Part shown: piece after piece, positions 1 to 10,909 of the stretch | How positions within the stretch are numbered: position 1 is the stretch's first letter | Layout: every line of letters starts with the position of its first letter | Origin: Fuscovulum sp. | GTDB lineage: Bacteria; Pseudomonadota; Alphaproteobacteria; Rhodobacterales; Rhodobacteraceae | Length of the DNA: 64,000 nt | Assembly: GCA_035192965.1 (NCBI GenBank) | Contig: CP136571.1 | Location: 1,074,501-1,138,500, forward strand | Reading direction: 5' to 3' | Made by a program: the position numbers and the translations under genes | The notes under the pieces: model-generated | The model's input: the letters and a program-made list of their open reading frames with translations, nothing else | Database searches by the model: none | What the model was told of the DNA's origin: nothing

Positions 1-1092
1 CCCCGTCGGAGTGCCACCGGCCAGGAGTTTTGCCCCCTTGGCCACGGCATCCTCAACTATGGCCTTGACCAACGCCACCTGACCATCCGAGATCAGCGGC
101 CCGAGGGCGCATTGCTCGGTTGCCGGATTGCCCACAGGCAGACGGCTGGCCTTGGTTGCAAGCTCTGCCGCCAGCGCGTCGGCCATCGCGGCAGGCGCAA
201 GGATCAGGCCGGTCGCCATGCAGATCTGGCCCTGATGCAGCCATGTGCCCCAGGCCGCATTGGCGGCTGCGAGCGCGAAATCGGCGTCATCCTGAATGAT
301 CAGGGCGTTCTTGCCGCCAAGCTCCAGTTGCACTTTCTTGAGGTTGCGGCCACACGCCTCGCCCACCTTTGCGCCCACACCGGGCGAGCCGGTGAAGGAT
401 ACCATGGCGATGTTTGGGTCTTCGCAGAGGGCTGTGCCCGCCTCGCCGCCACCGGGAATGATGTGCAGAAGGTTCGCCGGAAGACCGGCTTCTTCGAACA
501 CACGGGCGATGATGACACCGCCGCTGATCGGGGTGCGGGGGTCGGGCTTGTGGACAACGGCATTGCCGGTGGCCAGCGCTGCTGCAATGGCGCGCATCGA
601 CAGGATCAGGGGGAAGTTGAAAGGAGAGATCACACCCACGACGCCGTGTGCAACGCGGATCACCTCTTCATCACGCCCGTCCAGCGACTGAACCACACGG
701 CGCGTCGGCTCCAGTGCGGCGGCCGCAGCGGCCCGCAGGAAGCCCGCTGAATGTTCGATTTCGATTGCGGCTTTGGGATAGATTGACCCGGATTCGCGGA
801 TGATCCACGGGATCAGCTCTTCGCGGTGCTGTTCCAGGATTTCAGCGGTTGCAGTCAGGATGCGCGCGCGCTCTGCGGGCGGGGTCGCCTCCCATGCGGG
901 TTGAGCAGCGGCGGCAGCGGCCGCAGCGCGTGCCACATCCGCCTTGTTGCCCTGACCGACCGACGCCACAACGCTGCCGTCAGCGGGGGCGGTCACGTCA
1001 TATACGCCGCCCGCGGCCTTGCCCCAGCCGCCAGAGAAAATCATGCCTGTCCAGGCGTCCTGTTCCAAAAAGATCGGTGCTGAGCCGTCCAT
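1..1092 (-). CDS. Aldehyde dehydrogenase, benzaldehyde/vanillin type (3' part cut by window edge)
   Basis: NAD(P)-dependent oxidation of an aromatic aldehyde to the acid is the expected role. The frame translates as an ALDH-superfamily protein from ATG 1092, preceded by a purine-rich GGGGAGGA site, and stays open to base 1. Visible are the cofactor-binding segment VVGVISPFNFP, the glutamate motif LELGGKNA and the catalytic cysteine in HQGQICMATG. The segment preceding the cofactor site (SLDGRDEEVIRVAHG) resembles XylC/vanillin dehydrogenases. About 364 residues are present of an expected 480 or so. It is divergent from the XylR-like regulator at 1345 and near pobA, which suggests that it feeds hydroxybenzaldehyde into 4-hydroxybenzoate. 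Substrate is an inference; family assignment is firm. Confidence 0.88.
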   Translation of the reverse strand, partial: MDGSAPIFLEQDAWTGMIFSGGWGKAAGGVYDVTAPADGSVVASVGQGNKADVARAAAAAAAAQPAWEATPPAERARILTATAEILEQHREELIPWIIRESGSIYPKAAIEIEHSAGFLRAAAAAALEPTRRVVQSLDGRDEEVIRVAHGVVGVISPFNFPLILSMRAIAAALATGNAVVHKPDPRTPISGGVIIARVFEEAGLPANLLHIIPGGGEAGTALCEDPNIAMVSFTGSPGVGAKVGEACGRNLKKVQLELGGKNALIIQDDADFALAAANAAWGTWLHQGQICMATGLILAPAAMADALAAELATKASRLPVGNPATEQCALGPLISDGQVALVKAIVEDAVAKGAKLLAGGTPTG

Positions 1093-1344
1093 GTCCGTCC
1101 TCCCCTTTATGGGTGCCTTCAGCGGCCACCCTTTTGTCCATTCGCCGCCGAGCCGTTGGCCCATCTGCGGCGCTCCTCCCAAAACGCTGACGAGATGTCT
1201 GGCATATAGAAAACATGACTTTCAAGAATAATTATGGTTTACCTCAATACAGCTTCATCCATCTGTTTTTACGAGTTTTTATTCGATATGCTTGCCGAAT
1301 GGGGCGGTTCATGAAATAGTTAGAATCGGCTCCAGTTTCATGAA
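1093..1344. promoter_or_regulatory. Divergent regulatory region, aldehyde dehydrogenase / XylR-like regulator
   Basis: This 252-base gap separates two divergent genes and is AT-richer than its surroundings between about 1200 and 1290, as expected for promoters. I looked for a sigma-54 -24/-12 element (GG-N10-GC with flanking TGGC and TTGC) and found no convincing match, in agreement with the missing sigma-54 contact loop in the neighbouring activator. No clear palindrome could be assigned to the regulator. Confidence 0.4.
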
Positions 1345-3033
1345 ATGGCGAAAATGACCGAACGCATCACCTTGACCGAAGCTTCTCGGCGCGCGCCTCG
1401 AATCACGGCGCGGGGGGATAGTCGGCTGCTGGAAGAAGGTGCCGCCCCGACGCTGGCCGACCTTGCAGGGGCCTTGCAGTTTGCCCTTGGCGATGGCCGC
1501 ATCTGGCTGAGCGACGAGCGGATGGTGATGATGCAGACGCAGGTTCTGGGCAGCCTGCGGCGCGATGTGATCAAGCGGATCGGCATAGATGCGGCACGCA
1601 GCCTGTTCTACCGCACGGGCTGGCGGCAGGGGCAGCTCTACGCCGACCTGGTCCGGAAACGGTTCAACCAGGATGATCTGACCGCCGCGCTGGCGGCCGG
1701 CCCGCGCCTGCACACGATGGAAGGCTTCGTCAAGGTCACCACCAAGCGGTTCGAGTTCGACATCAAGCGCGGGCATTATCACGGTGAGTTTCACTGGCAT
1801 GACAGCACGGAGGCAGTGGAGCATCTGAACGCCTTTGGCGTGTCCGACTGCCCGACCTGCTGGATGCAGGTGGGGGCGCCAGCCGGGTTCACCACCGCCC
1901 TTCTGGGCCAACCGGTGATCTTTCGCGAGGTTGAGTGCATGGGCATGGGGGCCGAACGCTGCGTCGTGATCGGGCGCAACGCTGCCGCCTGGGGCAAAGA
2001 TGTGCCGGAGTTGGAGGATTTCGCCTCTGCGACTGCCCGCCCGCGTGCCAAGCCATGGAATCCCAGCGCGACGGACCCGCGACCCCCTCAGGCCAATGTC
2101 CCGCATGCGATCATCGGCAAGACTGCCGCCATAGAGCGGGCGCGGCGCCTTCTGGAACGGGTCGCGGGCTATGACGAGCCGGTCATCTTCATGGGCGAAC
2201 CGGGAACCGGCAAGGAGTTCTTTGCCCGCCGCCTGCACGAGATCGGCCGGACACCGAAGGCGCCTTTCGTGACCGTCAACTGTGATGCCTATGCGGGCGG
2301 CTATGCGGAAACGCCGCTGTTCGGCAAGGGCGGTGCCATTGAGCGGGCGCAGGGAGGGACGCTGTTTCTGAACGACCTCTTTTCTTTGCCGCGACCGCTG
2401 CAATCGCAGCTGGCCGCCCATCTGGGCGATGGGGGGGCAAACCGCAAGGCGACGCGCGTGATGTCGGCCACCGGGGCGGCCCCGCGAGATGCTGTCACCA
2501 CTGGCGCGTTTCGGGCGGACCTTTACTTTCGCCTGTCGCTCTTGCCAATTGTCATTCCGGCATTGCGCGACCGGCGCGATGATCTGCCGATGCTGATCGA
2601 TCATTTCGTCCTGACCCATAGCCGCACCCATCGCAAGCCGCTGCGCCAGATCACGGCGGCCGCGCGCGATCTGCTGATGCGCTATGACTTTCCGGGCAAT
2701 GTGCGAGAGCTGTCCAACATGATCGAACGCGGCGTGATTTATGCCGAACCGGGCGGCGATCTGGAGATTTCGCACATCTTTACGGGTATCGAGCAGATGC
2801 CTGAATTCGTGGAAGGCCTGCACGCTTCGGGCCGGATTGTGCGGCGCAGCCCCCAGGGCGCGTTGGCGGATCCGACCGAAGGGCGCACGTTCGACGAACT
2901 GGAACTTGATACCTATCGCGCCGCTCTGGCCGCCGCTGACGGCAATGTTTCTGCCGCAGCAAGGGCGCTTGGGCTTAGCCGGGCAAAGTTGGACTATCGG
3001 CTGGCAAAGCTGGGGTTGAACCGGAAAGGATAG
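1345..3033 (+). CDS. XylR/DmpR-like aromatic-responsive regulator lacking GAFTGA
   Basis: 562 residues: an N-terminal XylR-type effector domain, a V4R-like domain with the cysteine pattern CPTCW...VECMGMGAERC (about residues 168-210), an AAA+ domain with Walker A GEPGTGKE (284-291), and a C-terminal Fis-type helix-turn-helix (NVSAAARALGLSRAKL). The family senses aromatic effectors and normally activates sigma-54 promoters. Here the segment between LFG and the Walker B strand is shortened (LFGKGGAIERAQGGTLFLND), so the GAFTGA loop that contacts sigma-54 is absent and Walker B reads LFLND rather than LFLDE. Known GAFTGA-less relatives act with sigma-70 or as repressors. It probably controls the divergent aldehyde dehydrogenase. 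The ATG at 1340 runs into a stop after five codons, so 1345 is chosen. Confidence 0.85.
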   Translation: MAKMTERITLTEASRRAPRITARGDSRLLEEGAAPTLADLAGALQFALGDGRIWLSDERMVMMQTQVLGSLRRDVIKRIGIDAARSLFYRTGWRQGQLYADLVRKRFNQDDLTAALAAGPRLHTMEGFVKVTTKRFEFDIKRGHYHGEFHWHDSTEAVEHLNAFGVSDCPTCWMQVGAPAGFTTALLGQPVIFREVECMGMGAERCVVIGRNAAAWGKDVPELEDFASATARPRAKPWNPSATDPRPPQANVPHAIIGKTAAIERARRLLERVAGYDEPVIFMGEPGTGKEFFARRLHEIGRTPKAPFVTVNCDAYAGGYAETPLFGKGGAIERAQGGTLFLNDLFSLPRPLQSQLAAHLGDGGANRKATRVMSATGAAPRDAVTTGAFRADLYFRLSLLPIVIPALRDRRDDLPMLIDHFVLTHSRTHRKPLRQITAAARDLLMRYDFPGNVRELSNMIERGVIYAEPGGDLEISHIFTGIEQMPEFVEGLHASGRIVRRSPQGALADPTEGRTFDELELDTYRAALAAADGNVSAAARALGLSRAKLDYRLAKLGLNRKG

Positions 3034-3070
3034 CGCGACAAGGCTCGCGTCTGGCCGGACAGGACCAACC

Positions 3071-3937
3071 TTAATCCTGATCATATCCTGCACGATATCG
3101 CGCGGGGGAATGCCCCATCACGCTGCGGAACCTGCGCGAGAAATAGGACGGGTCGTCGAACCCAAGGGCGTAGCCGATCTGTGCGACGGGAGTGCGGGTA
3201 TAGACCAGCAGGCGACAAGCCTCGCGCATTGCGGCCGCCTCGATCACGCCCGAGGCGGGTTGGCCGGTGGCGGCCTGGCAAATCCGGCTCAGGTGACGGG
3301 GCGACAGCCCGATGCTGCGCGCATAATCCGTGAGCGTCCATCGGTCGCGCATGTGCCGGGCCAGAAGAGCCTGAAACTGCGCAAAACGCGGGTCGGTCCC
3401 GGCTGTGTCGGCCCTGATCTGGCCCAGATCCCGCAACGCCGTACAAGCAAGTTCGGTGGCCAGTGCGCCCAGCAGGATTTCTCGTGCCGGGCGCGACTGG
3501 CGGTGTTCTTCCTCGATCTGCTGAAAAAGACGCAAGTATTCATCGCCCGACGACAAGATCCCCGGCCACCCCAACGCCGTATCCCGCGCCAGTGCCGGGC
3601 CAAGCTGATCAGGCAGGGTCTGCACCGGAACAGTCAGCACCCAACCTTGCGTTCCGGCCTCCATCGTAAAGTCATGGACCACGCCGGGCGGCACGTTCAG
3701 GAGAGCAGGCGGTGCGACTGCCACACCTTTTCCATCCAAGGTGATCTGAGCGACCCCGCTTTGGATCAGAAAGAACTGGTGCAGATGCAGGTGCCGATGT
3801 GGGGCGATCCGCCAGTCCAGACCAGCCGCGCGGTCGGTGAATCGCTCGATGTGCAGCACATCGGGAAAGGCCCGGCTTTCGCCATACAGGCTCCAGGCAG
3901 GAATGGCGGTGTGGGTGTCGGACGAAAGTGTGTTCAT
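3071..3937 (-). CDS. pobR: AraC-family regulator PobR
   Basis: AraC/XylS-family protein with an N-terminal cupin-like sensing domain (HRHLHLHQFFLIQSG, then a second beta segment) and two C-terminal helix-turn-helix motifs (LTDYARSIGLSPRHLSRIC and PVAQIGYALGFDDPSYFSRRF). Divergent adjacency to pobA and overall length match PobR, which activates 4-hydroxybenzoate hydroxylase expression in response to 4-hydroxybenzoate. The frame is open to 3973. I place the start at ATG 3937 because it leaves about 90 bases for the shared promoter; the upstream ATG 3973 has no better ribosome site. Convergent with the upstream XylR-like gene, 37 bases apart. Confidence 0.82.
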   Translation of the reverse strand: MNTLSSDTHTAIPAWSLYGESRAFPDVLHIERFTDRAAGLDWRIAPHRHLHLHQFFLIQSGVAQITLDGKGVAVAPPALLNVPPGVVHDFTMEAGTQGWVLTVPVQTLPDQLGPALARDTALGWPGILSSGDEYLRLFQQIEEEHRQSRPAREILLGALATELACTALRDLGQIRADTAGTDPRFAQFQALLARHMRDRWTLTDYARSIGLSPRHLSRICQAATGQPASGVIEAAAMREACRLLVYTRTPVAQIGYALGFDDPSYFSRRFRSVMGHSPARYRAGYDQD

Positions 3938-6112
<2,175 letters not shown>

Positions 6113-6195
6113 AATCATGGAGTTATGCATATGCAGCCATTTCGCATTTCTTCACCCATTCTGTTCCGGTTATATTATGGATTGGAGAGACAGTG
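6113..6195. promoter_or_regulatory. pcaQ-pcaD divergent control region
   Basis: Short divergent region containing a perfect ten-base palindrome TGCATATGCA at 6126-6135 and an AT-rich stretch ggttatattatgg at about 6168-6181, followed by the pcaD ribosome site GGAGAG. The GGTTAT element is reminiscent of one half of the PcaQ box described in rhizobia (ATAACC-N4-GGTTAA), but the partner half-site is not evident. Confidence 0.45.
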
Positions 6196-6981
6196 ATGCA
6201 AGTTCTGACCCGGCCCTTTGGCGCCCTTCACATCCAGACTGATGGCCCAGAGGGCGCGCCCGCGGTGGTTTTTGCCAATTCGTTGGGCACCGATCTGCGC
6301 CTTTGGGATGCCGTGCTCCCCCTTTTGCCGCTGGGCCTGCGGCTGGTGCGCTATGACAAGCGCGGGCATGGCCTGTCGGATCATGGCAGCGGGACACGGA
6401 TCGAGGATCATGCCGCGGATGCGATTGCAGTGATCGAGGCGTTGGGCGGCGGCCCGATCGTCTTTGTCGGGCTTTCCATTGGCGGGCTGATCGGGCAGGT
6501 CGTTGCCAGCCAGCGCCCCGACCTTGTGCGCGCGTTGGTCTTGTCCAACACCGCCGCTCGTCTCGGTACCTTGGAAAGCTGGCAGGCCCGGATTGATGCC
6601 GTCGCTTCGCACGGGCTTGGGTCTATTGCTGATGCGGTGATGGAGCGGTGGTTTGCCGCCCCGTTCCGCGCCAGTCCGTCCTGTGCCCCTTGGCGCAACA
6701 TGTTGCTGCGCACGCCGGCCGAAGGCTATGTCGCTGCGTGTCAAGCGCTTGCCACTGCGGATCAGAGCAGCGCCACCGCCGCCTTGCGCCTGCCAACGCT
6801 GGTGATCGCCGGATCAGAAGATGGGGCGAGCCCGCCTGATCTGGTGCAGGCCACTGCAGCCCTTATCCCGGGCGCCGCGTTCCATATCATCCCTGGCGCA
6901 GGCCACCTGCCTTGCGTCGAGACGCCCGCAGCCTGGGCTGCTATCGTCTCGCCTTTCCTGAAAGCCCACGCCCATGTCTGA
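6196..6981 (+). CDS. pcaD: 3-oxoadipate enol-lactonase
   Basis: Alpha/beta hydrolase of 261 residues that hydrolyses 3-oxoadipate enol-lactone to 3-oxoadipate in the protocatechuate branch. Nucleophile elbow GLSIGG (serine about residue 97), acid region VIAGSEDGASPP, and histidine in PGAGHLPCVE near the C-terminus. The frame includes a GTG at 6193; ATG 6196 has the better spacing (six bases) from GGAGAG. It overlaps pcaC by eight bases, indicating coupled translation. First gene of the PcaQ-regulated operon. Confidence 0.92.
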   Translation: MQVLTRPFGALHIQTDGPEGAPAVVFANSLGTDLRLWDAVLPLLPLGLRLVRYDKRGHGLSDHGSGTRIEDHAADAIAVIEALGGGPIVFVGLSIGGLIGQVVASQRPDLVRALVLSNTAARLGTLESWQARIDAVASHGLGSIADAVMERWFAAPFRASPSCAPWRNMLLRTPAEGYVAACQALATADQSSATAALRLPTLVIAGSEDGASPPDLVQATAALIPGAAFHIIPGAGHLPCVETPAAWAAIVSPFLKAHAHV

Positions 6982-7360
6982 CCTGACCAAGACGGCCATG
7001 ACAACCCGCCGCCGCGTCCTGGGCGATGCCCATGTGAACCGCGCCGAGGCAGCAAAGACCCCGTTTGACACCCCTTTTCAGGCGTTGATCACCGATGCCG
7101 CCTGGGGACATGTCTGGTCGCGCGATACCATCTCGTTGCGCGAACGGTCGATGCTGACCATCGCCTTGCTTGCGGGGCTGGGCAACGATCACGAATTGGC
7201 CATGCACATCCGGGCCACCCGCAACACCGGTGCCACGCAATCCGACGTGATGGAGGCGCTGTTGCATGTCGCCATCTATGCGGGTGTGCCGCGCGCCAAC
7301 CATGCCATTTCGATCGCCAAGGAGGTTTTCGCCGCCATGGAGCAGGAGGTCACCCGATGA
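6974..7360 (+). CDS. pcaC: 4-carboxymuconolactone decarboxylase
   Basis: 128 residues, the standard length of PcaC, with the AhpD-like helical fold but no CxxC peroxidase motif. It decarboxylates 4-carboxymuconolactone to 3-oxoadipate enol-lactone. Characteristic segments are the N-terminal region with [18 protein letters not shown] and the core [15 protein letters not shown]. It overlaps pcaD upstream and shares an ATGA junction with pcaH downstream, so all three are translationally coupled. Cytoplasmic. Confidence 0.93.
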   Translation: MSDLTKTAMTTRRRVLGDAHVNRAEAAKTPFDTPFQALITDAAWGHVWSRDTISLRERSMLTIALLAGLGNDHELAMHIRATRNTGATQSDVMEALLHVAIYAGVPRANHAISIAKEVFAAMEQEVTR

Positions 7361-8079
7361 AGCCCGCCGAATTCTATATGCGCGACCGCAACCTGCATCC
7401 GCCCGCCCACCATCCGGGTTACAAGACCAGCGTGCCACGATCGCCCCGCAACGCGCTTTTGACGCTGCAACAGACCGTGTCAGAAATCACCGGGCCGACC
7501 TTCGGGCATAATGATATCGGCGCGCTCGACAATGACCTGACGCTGAACTTCAACCACGGCGGTCTGCCAGTGGGCGAGCGGATCATTCTGCAGGGCAGGG
7601 TTCTTGACGAGAACAACCGCCCCGTACCGAATACCTTGGTCGAAATCTGGCAAGCCAACGCCTCGGGTCGGTATCGCCACAAGAAAGACGCCTATCTAGG
7701 TGCGCTGGACCCGAATTTTGGCGGCTGCGGGCGCACGCTGACCGATGCAGAGGGCCGCTATGCCTTTCGCACCATCAAGCCCGGGCCTTACCCTTGGCTG
7801 AACTATGTCAACTCCTGGCGGCCCGCGCATATCCATGTCTCCGTTTTTGGCACGTCGTTCAGCCAGCGCCTGATCACGCAGCTTTACTTTGAGGGCGATC
7901 CGCTGATCCCGAAATGCCCGATCGTTCAGACCATCCCCGACCCGCAGGCGGTGCAGCAATTGATTGCCGTGCTTGATCTGAATTCTGCCGTGCCTATGGA
8001 TTGTCTGGCCTATAAGTTTGACATCGTGCTGCGCGGGCGGCGGTCGACGCTCTTTGAAAACCGGCTTGAGGGGAACTGA
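7357..8079 (+). CDS. pcaH: Protocatechuate 3,4-dioxygenase beta subunit
   Basis: 240 residues. The beta subunit carries the non-haem Fe(III) site for intradiol cleavage of protocatechuate to 3-carboxy-cis,cis-muconate. Candidate ligands visible are the tyrosines in [11 protein letters not shown] and GPYPWLNY and the two histidines in RPAHIHVSV. The N-terminal extension ending at the conserved intradiol core ([20 protein letters not shown]) is typical of PcaH. ATGA overlap with pcaC; one base separates its stop from pcaG. Confidence 0.95.
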   Translation: MKPAEFYMRDRNLHPPAHHPGYKTSVPRSPRNALLTLQQTVSEITGPTFGHNDIGALDNDLTLNFNHGGLPVGERIILQGRVLDENNRPVPNTLVEIWQANASGRYRHKKDAYLGALDPNFGGCGRTLTDAEGRYAFRTIKPGPYPWLNYVNSWRPAHIHVSVFGTSFSQRLITQLYFEGDPLIPKCPIVQTIPDPQAVQQLIAVLDLNSAVPMDCLAYKFDIVLRGRRSTLFENRLEGN

Positions 8080-8080
8080 G

Positions 8081-8698
8081 ATGGTCCAAACCTTGCCCTA
8101 CCTGCGCGAAAGCGCCTCGCAAACCGCTGGTCCCTATGTCCATATCGGGCTGGCCCCCGGTGCCGCCGGATTTCATACCTTTGAGACCGAACTGGGCCAG
8201 ACCCTTGCGCCCGAAGGTGTTCCCGGCCCCCGAGTCACCATCGAAGGCCAAGTGTTCGATGGTCTGGGTGCGCCGATCAAGGATGTGCTGATCGAGGTCT
8301 GGCAGGCGGATGCGAACGGCATCTACCCCCATCCGGAAGATCCCCGCGCGGCCGATTGCGCGCCGGGCTTTCGTGGGTGGGGCCGAGTGATTTCAGATTT
8401 TGACACAGGGCTTTTTCGGTTTGAAACCGTCAAGCCCGGTCCAGTTGCGGGCCGTGCGGGCCGGATGCAGGCGCCGCACCTGAACCTTTGGCTTGTCTCA
8501 CGGGGTATCAACATCGGGTTGAACACGCGGATGTACTTTCCCGAAGACACCGCCGCCCATGCTGCCGACCCTGTGCTTGGAAGTATCGAGCAGCGTGCCC
8601 GCGTGGCGACGCTGATCGCTATTGCGACCGGGCCATCCACCTATCGCTTCGATATCCGGTTGCAGGGCGACGGCGAAACCGTATTCATCGACGTGTGA
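8081..8698 (+). CDS. pcaG: Protocatechuate 3,4-dioxygenase alpha subunit
   Basis: 205 residues starting at ATG 8081, just after the pcaH stop; an in-frame upstream extension lies wholly inside pcaH and is rejected. It begins with QTAGPYVHIGL, typical of PcaG, and contains the intradiol fold core (GQVFDGLGAPIKDVLIEVWQ). In place of the iron-binding HIH it has APHLNLWLV, as expected for the non-catalytic alpha subunit that shapes the active site. Stop at 8698, two bases before the next gene. Confidence 0.94.
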   Translation: MVQTLPYLRESASQTAGPYVHIGLAPGAAGFHTFETELGQTLAPEGVPGPRVTIEGQVFDGLGAPIKDVLIEVWQADANGIYPHPEDPRAADCAPGFRGWGRVISDFDTGLFRFETVKPGPVAGRAGRMQAPHLNLWLVSRGINIGLNTRMYFPEDTAAHAADPVLGSIEQRARVATLIAIATGPSTYRFDIRLQGDGETVFIDV

Positions 8699-8700
8699 CA

Positions 8701-9543
8701 ATGTCCAATCCGTGCATCATCTGCGTCGCCATCACCGGGTCCTTGCCGACCAAGGCCAACAATCCCGCCGTGCCGATCACCATCGCCGAACAGGTGGAAA
8801 GCACGCAGGAAGCGTTCGAGGCCGGGGCGAGCATTGCGCATTGCCATGTCCGCGATGATGAGGGAAAGCCGACCAGCGACCCCGACCGTTTCGCGCGGCT
8901 GAAGGAAGGGCTGGAAAAGCACTGCCCCGGCATGATCGTGCAATTGTCCACCGGTGGGCGATCAGGGGCCGGTTATGCGCGTGGCGGCATGCTGCCCTTG
9001 CGGCCGGATATGGCCAGCCTTTCGGTAGGGTCGAACAACTTTCCGACCCGCGTTTACGAAAACCCTCCTGATCTGGTGGATTGGCTTGCTGCCGAGATGC
9101 TGAAGTACGAGGTCAAGCCCGAGATCGAGGCTTTTGATCTTTCGCATATCCTCAAGGCCAAGGAGATGCAGACCAAGGGACAGTTGGCAGGCACGCCCTA
9201 TGTGCAATTCGTGATGGGTGTTAAGAACGCAATGCCCGCAGACCGCCACGTGTTCGACTACTACATCGCCACCGTCAAACGCCTGTTCGGCGACGATGTG
9301 CCCTGGTGCGCGGCCGGGATAGGGCCGGCGCAGATCATCCTGAACGACTGGGCCGTTTCTTCTGGTGGCCATGCCCGCACGGGGCTGGAGGATAACGTGC
9401 GTCTTGACCGTGACAGGCTTGCCCCGTCCAACGCGGCCCTTGTTCAGCGGGTGGTCGACCTTTGTGATCGTTACAACCGCCCGGTGGCGACCTGGGCAGA
9501 GGCCCGCGCCATCCTTGGCCTTCCTTTGCCGCAAACCGCCTAG
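8701..9543 (+). CDS. BKACE-family beta-keto acid cleavage enzyme
   Basis: 280 residues from ATG 8701, two bases after the pcaG stop. Belongs to the 3-keto-5-aminohexanoate cleavage (BKACE, DUF849) family of zinc-dependent enzymes, which condense a beta-keto acid with acetyl-CoA to give acetoacetate and a new acyl-CoA. Conserved features: ITGSLPTKANNPAVPIT near the N-terminus, the zinc ligands in AHCHVRDDEG (His47, His49), STGGRSGAGY, and the C-terminal GGHARTGLEDN. Placed between pcaG and pcaB, it probably cleaves 3-oxoadipate to succinyl-CoA plus acetoacetate, replacing PcaIJ and PcaF, neither of which is seen here. The substrate is inferred from context only. Confidence 0.85.
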   Translation: MSNPCIICVAITGSLPTKANNPAVPITIAEQVESTQEAFEAGASIAHCHVRDDEGKPTSDPDRFARLKEGLEKHCPGMIVQLSTGGRSGAGYARGGMLPLRPDMASLSVGSNNFPTRVYENPPDLVDWLAAEMLKYEVKPEIEAFDLSHILKAKEMQTKGQLAGTPYVQFVMGVKNAMPADRHVFDYYIATVKRLFGDDVPWCAAGIGPAQIILNDWAVSSGGHARTGLEDNVRLDRDRLAPSNAALVQRVVDLCDRYNRPVATWAEARAILGLPLPQTA

Positions 9544-9568
9544 AACGCCCCCCCCGAGAAAGCCCGCC

Positions 9569-10909
9569 ATGCCCGCCAGTCCGATGAATTCCCAGATCTA
9601 TGCGGGGCTTTTTGGTGACCCGGAAACGGAGCGCCTTTTCAGCGACAGCGCCGAACTGCGCGCCATGCTGCTGGTCGAGGGAGCGCTGGCCCGTGTTCAA
9701 GGCAATCTGGGTCTGATCCCCGCAGATGCGGCCGCCTTCATCGAGCGAGCCGCGCATGAAGTGCAGATCGACCCTGCCGCGCTTGCCGCAGACACGGCCC
9801 GCAACGGGGTGCCTGTGCCGGCGCTGCTTGGGGCGTTTCGCAAGGCGGCGACCGCGCCCGACCTGATGCAGTACCTGCATTGGGGGGCCACAAGTCAGGA
9901 TATCATGGACACCGCCCTTGCCTTGCGGTTGCGGCCCGTGCTGGCCCTGTGGGAGGCCCGGCTGGGTGCGTTGTTGCAGCAAATGGTCACCCTTGCCGAA
10001 GGCCATGCCACCCTTCCGATGGCCGCCCGGACTTATGGCCAGATCGCGACGCCGACCAGCTTTGGCGCTGTTGTTGCAAGCTGGGGCTGGCCATTGATCA
10101 CTGCACGCGACCGTCTGGTCGGCTTGCGCCCCGCAGTTCTGCAAGTATCCCTTTCGGGAGCGGCTGGCACATTGTCTGCCATGGGGCCGGAGGGCCCGGC
10201 GGTGCGGTCCGCATTGGCAAAGGTGCTGAACCTTGAAGACCCCGGTCACAGCTGGCACAGCGACCGCTCTGGTATCAGCCAACTCGCAGGCTTCGCCGCC
10301 ACGCTGGCCGCTTCCCTTGGCAAGATCGGAGAGGACCTGATCCTGCTAACCCAGTCCGGGTTGGCCGAAGTGACGCTGGGGCAGGGCGGTGCCTCATCGA
10401 CGATGCCGCAAAAGCAGAACCCTGTCGCCCCGTCGGCGCTTGTCGCGTTGGCGCGGCATGTCATCGGGCAGGCCACCATCTTGCAGGGGGCCGGGGTTCA
10501 CCGTCAGCAGCGGGACGGTGCGGCCTGGTTCACCGAATGGCTGACCCTGCCGCAAACCTGCATTGCTTTGGGGCGTATGCTCAGCTTGGCGCAAGACTGC
10601 CTGTCTCGGCTGGAACCCGACCCGATGGCAATCGCCGCACAGATGGGCACAAGCCACGGCAGCATTCACGCCGAGGCGCTGACCTTTGCCCTTGCCCGCC
10701 AGATACCCCGCCCTGATGCCGAACGGCAGGTCAAGTCCCTGCTGGCCGAGGCCGTTGCCACGGGCCAGCCCCTTGCGACCCTTGCCACCCGCGACCATCC
10801 CGCGCTGGACTGGTCCGCAATCATCGCAACCAGCCTTGGTCAGGCGCCAAACGAGGCGCTGTCTTTTGCCCAAGCGGTTTCCGGATCAGGGGCCCCACCC
10901 ACAAACTGA
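9569..10909 (+). CDS. pcaB: 3-carboxy-cis,cis-muconate cycloisomerase
   Basis: 446 residues, member of the fumarase/aspartase superfamily; converts 3-carboxy-cis,cis-muconate to 4-carboxymuconolactone. The superfamily signature GQGGASSTMPQKQNPVAP lies at about residues 271-288, and the HWGATSQDIMDT segment at about 105-116. The frame is open well upstream into the BKACE gene, but ATG 9569, 25 bases after the BKACE stop and preceded by a GAGAAA site, fits the family N-terminus (MNSQIYAGLFGDPE). Last gene of the pca operon. Confidence 0.93.
   Translation: MPASPMNSQIYAGLFGDPETERLFSDSAELRAMLLVEGALARVQGNLGLIPADAAAFIERAAHEVQIDPAALAADTARNGVPVPALLGAFRKAATAPDLMQYLHWGATSQDIMDTALALRLRPVLALWEARLGALLQQMVTLAEGHATLPMAARTYGQIATPTSFGAVVASWGWPLITARDRLVGLRPAVLQVSLSGAAGTLSAMGPEGPAVRSALAKVLNLEDPGHSWHSDRSGISQLAGFAATLAASLGKIGEDLILLTQSGLAEVTLGQGGASSTMPQKQNPVAPSALVALARHVIGQATILQGAGVHRQQRDGAAWFTEWLTLPQTCIALGRMLSLAQDCLSRLEPDPMAIAAQMGTSHGSIHAEALTFALARQIPRPDAERQVKSLLAEAVATGQPLATLATRDHPALDWSAIIATSLGQAPNEALSFAQAVSGSGAPPTN

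Noticed and set aside
1309-3093. 594-codon open frame on the minus strand opposite the XylR-like gene
   Set aside because: Exact antisense of a well-recognised family gene in high-GC DNA; the translated sequence has no family character.
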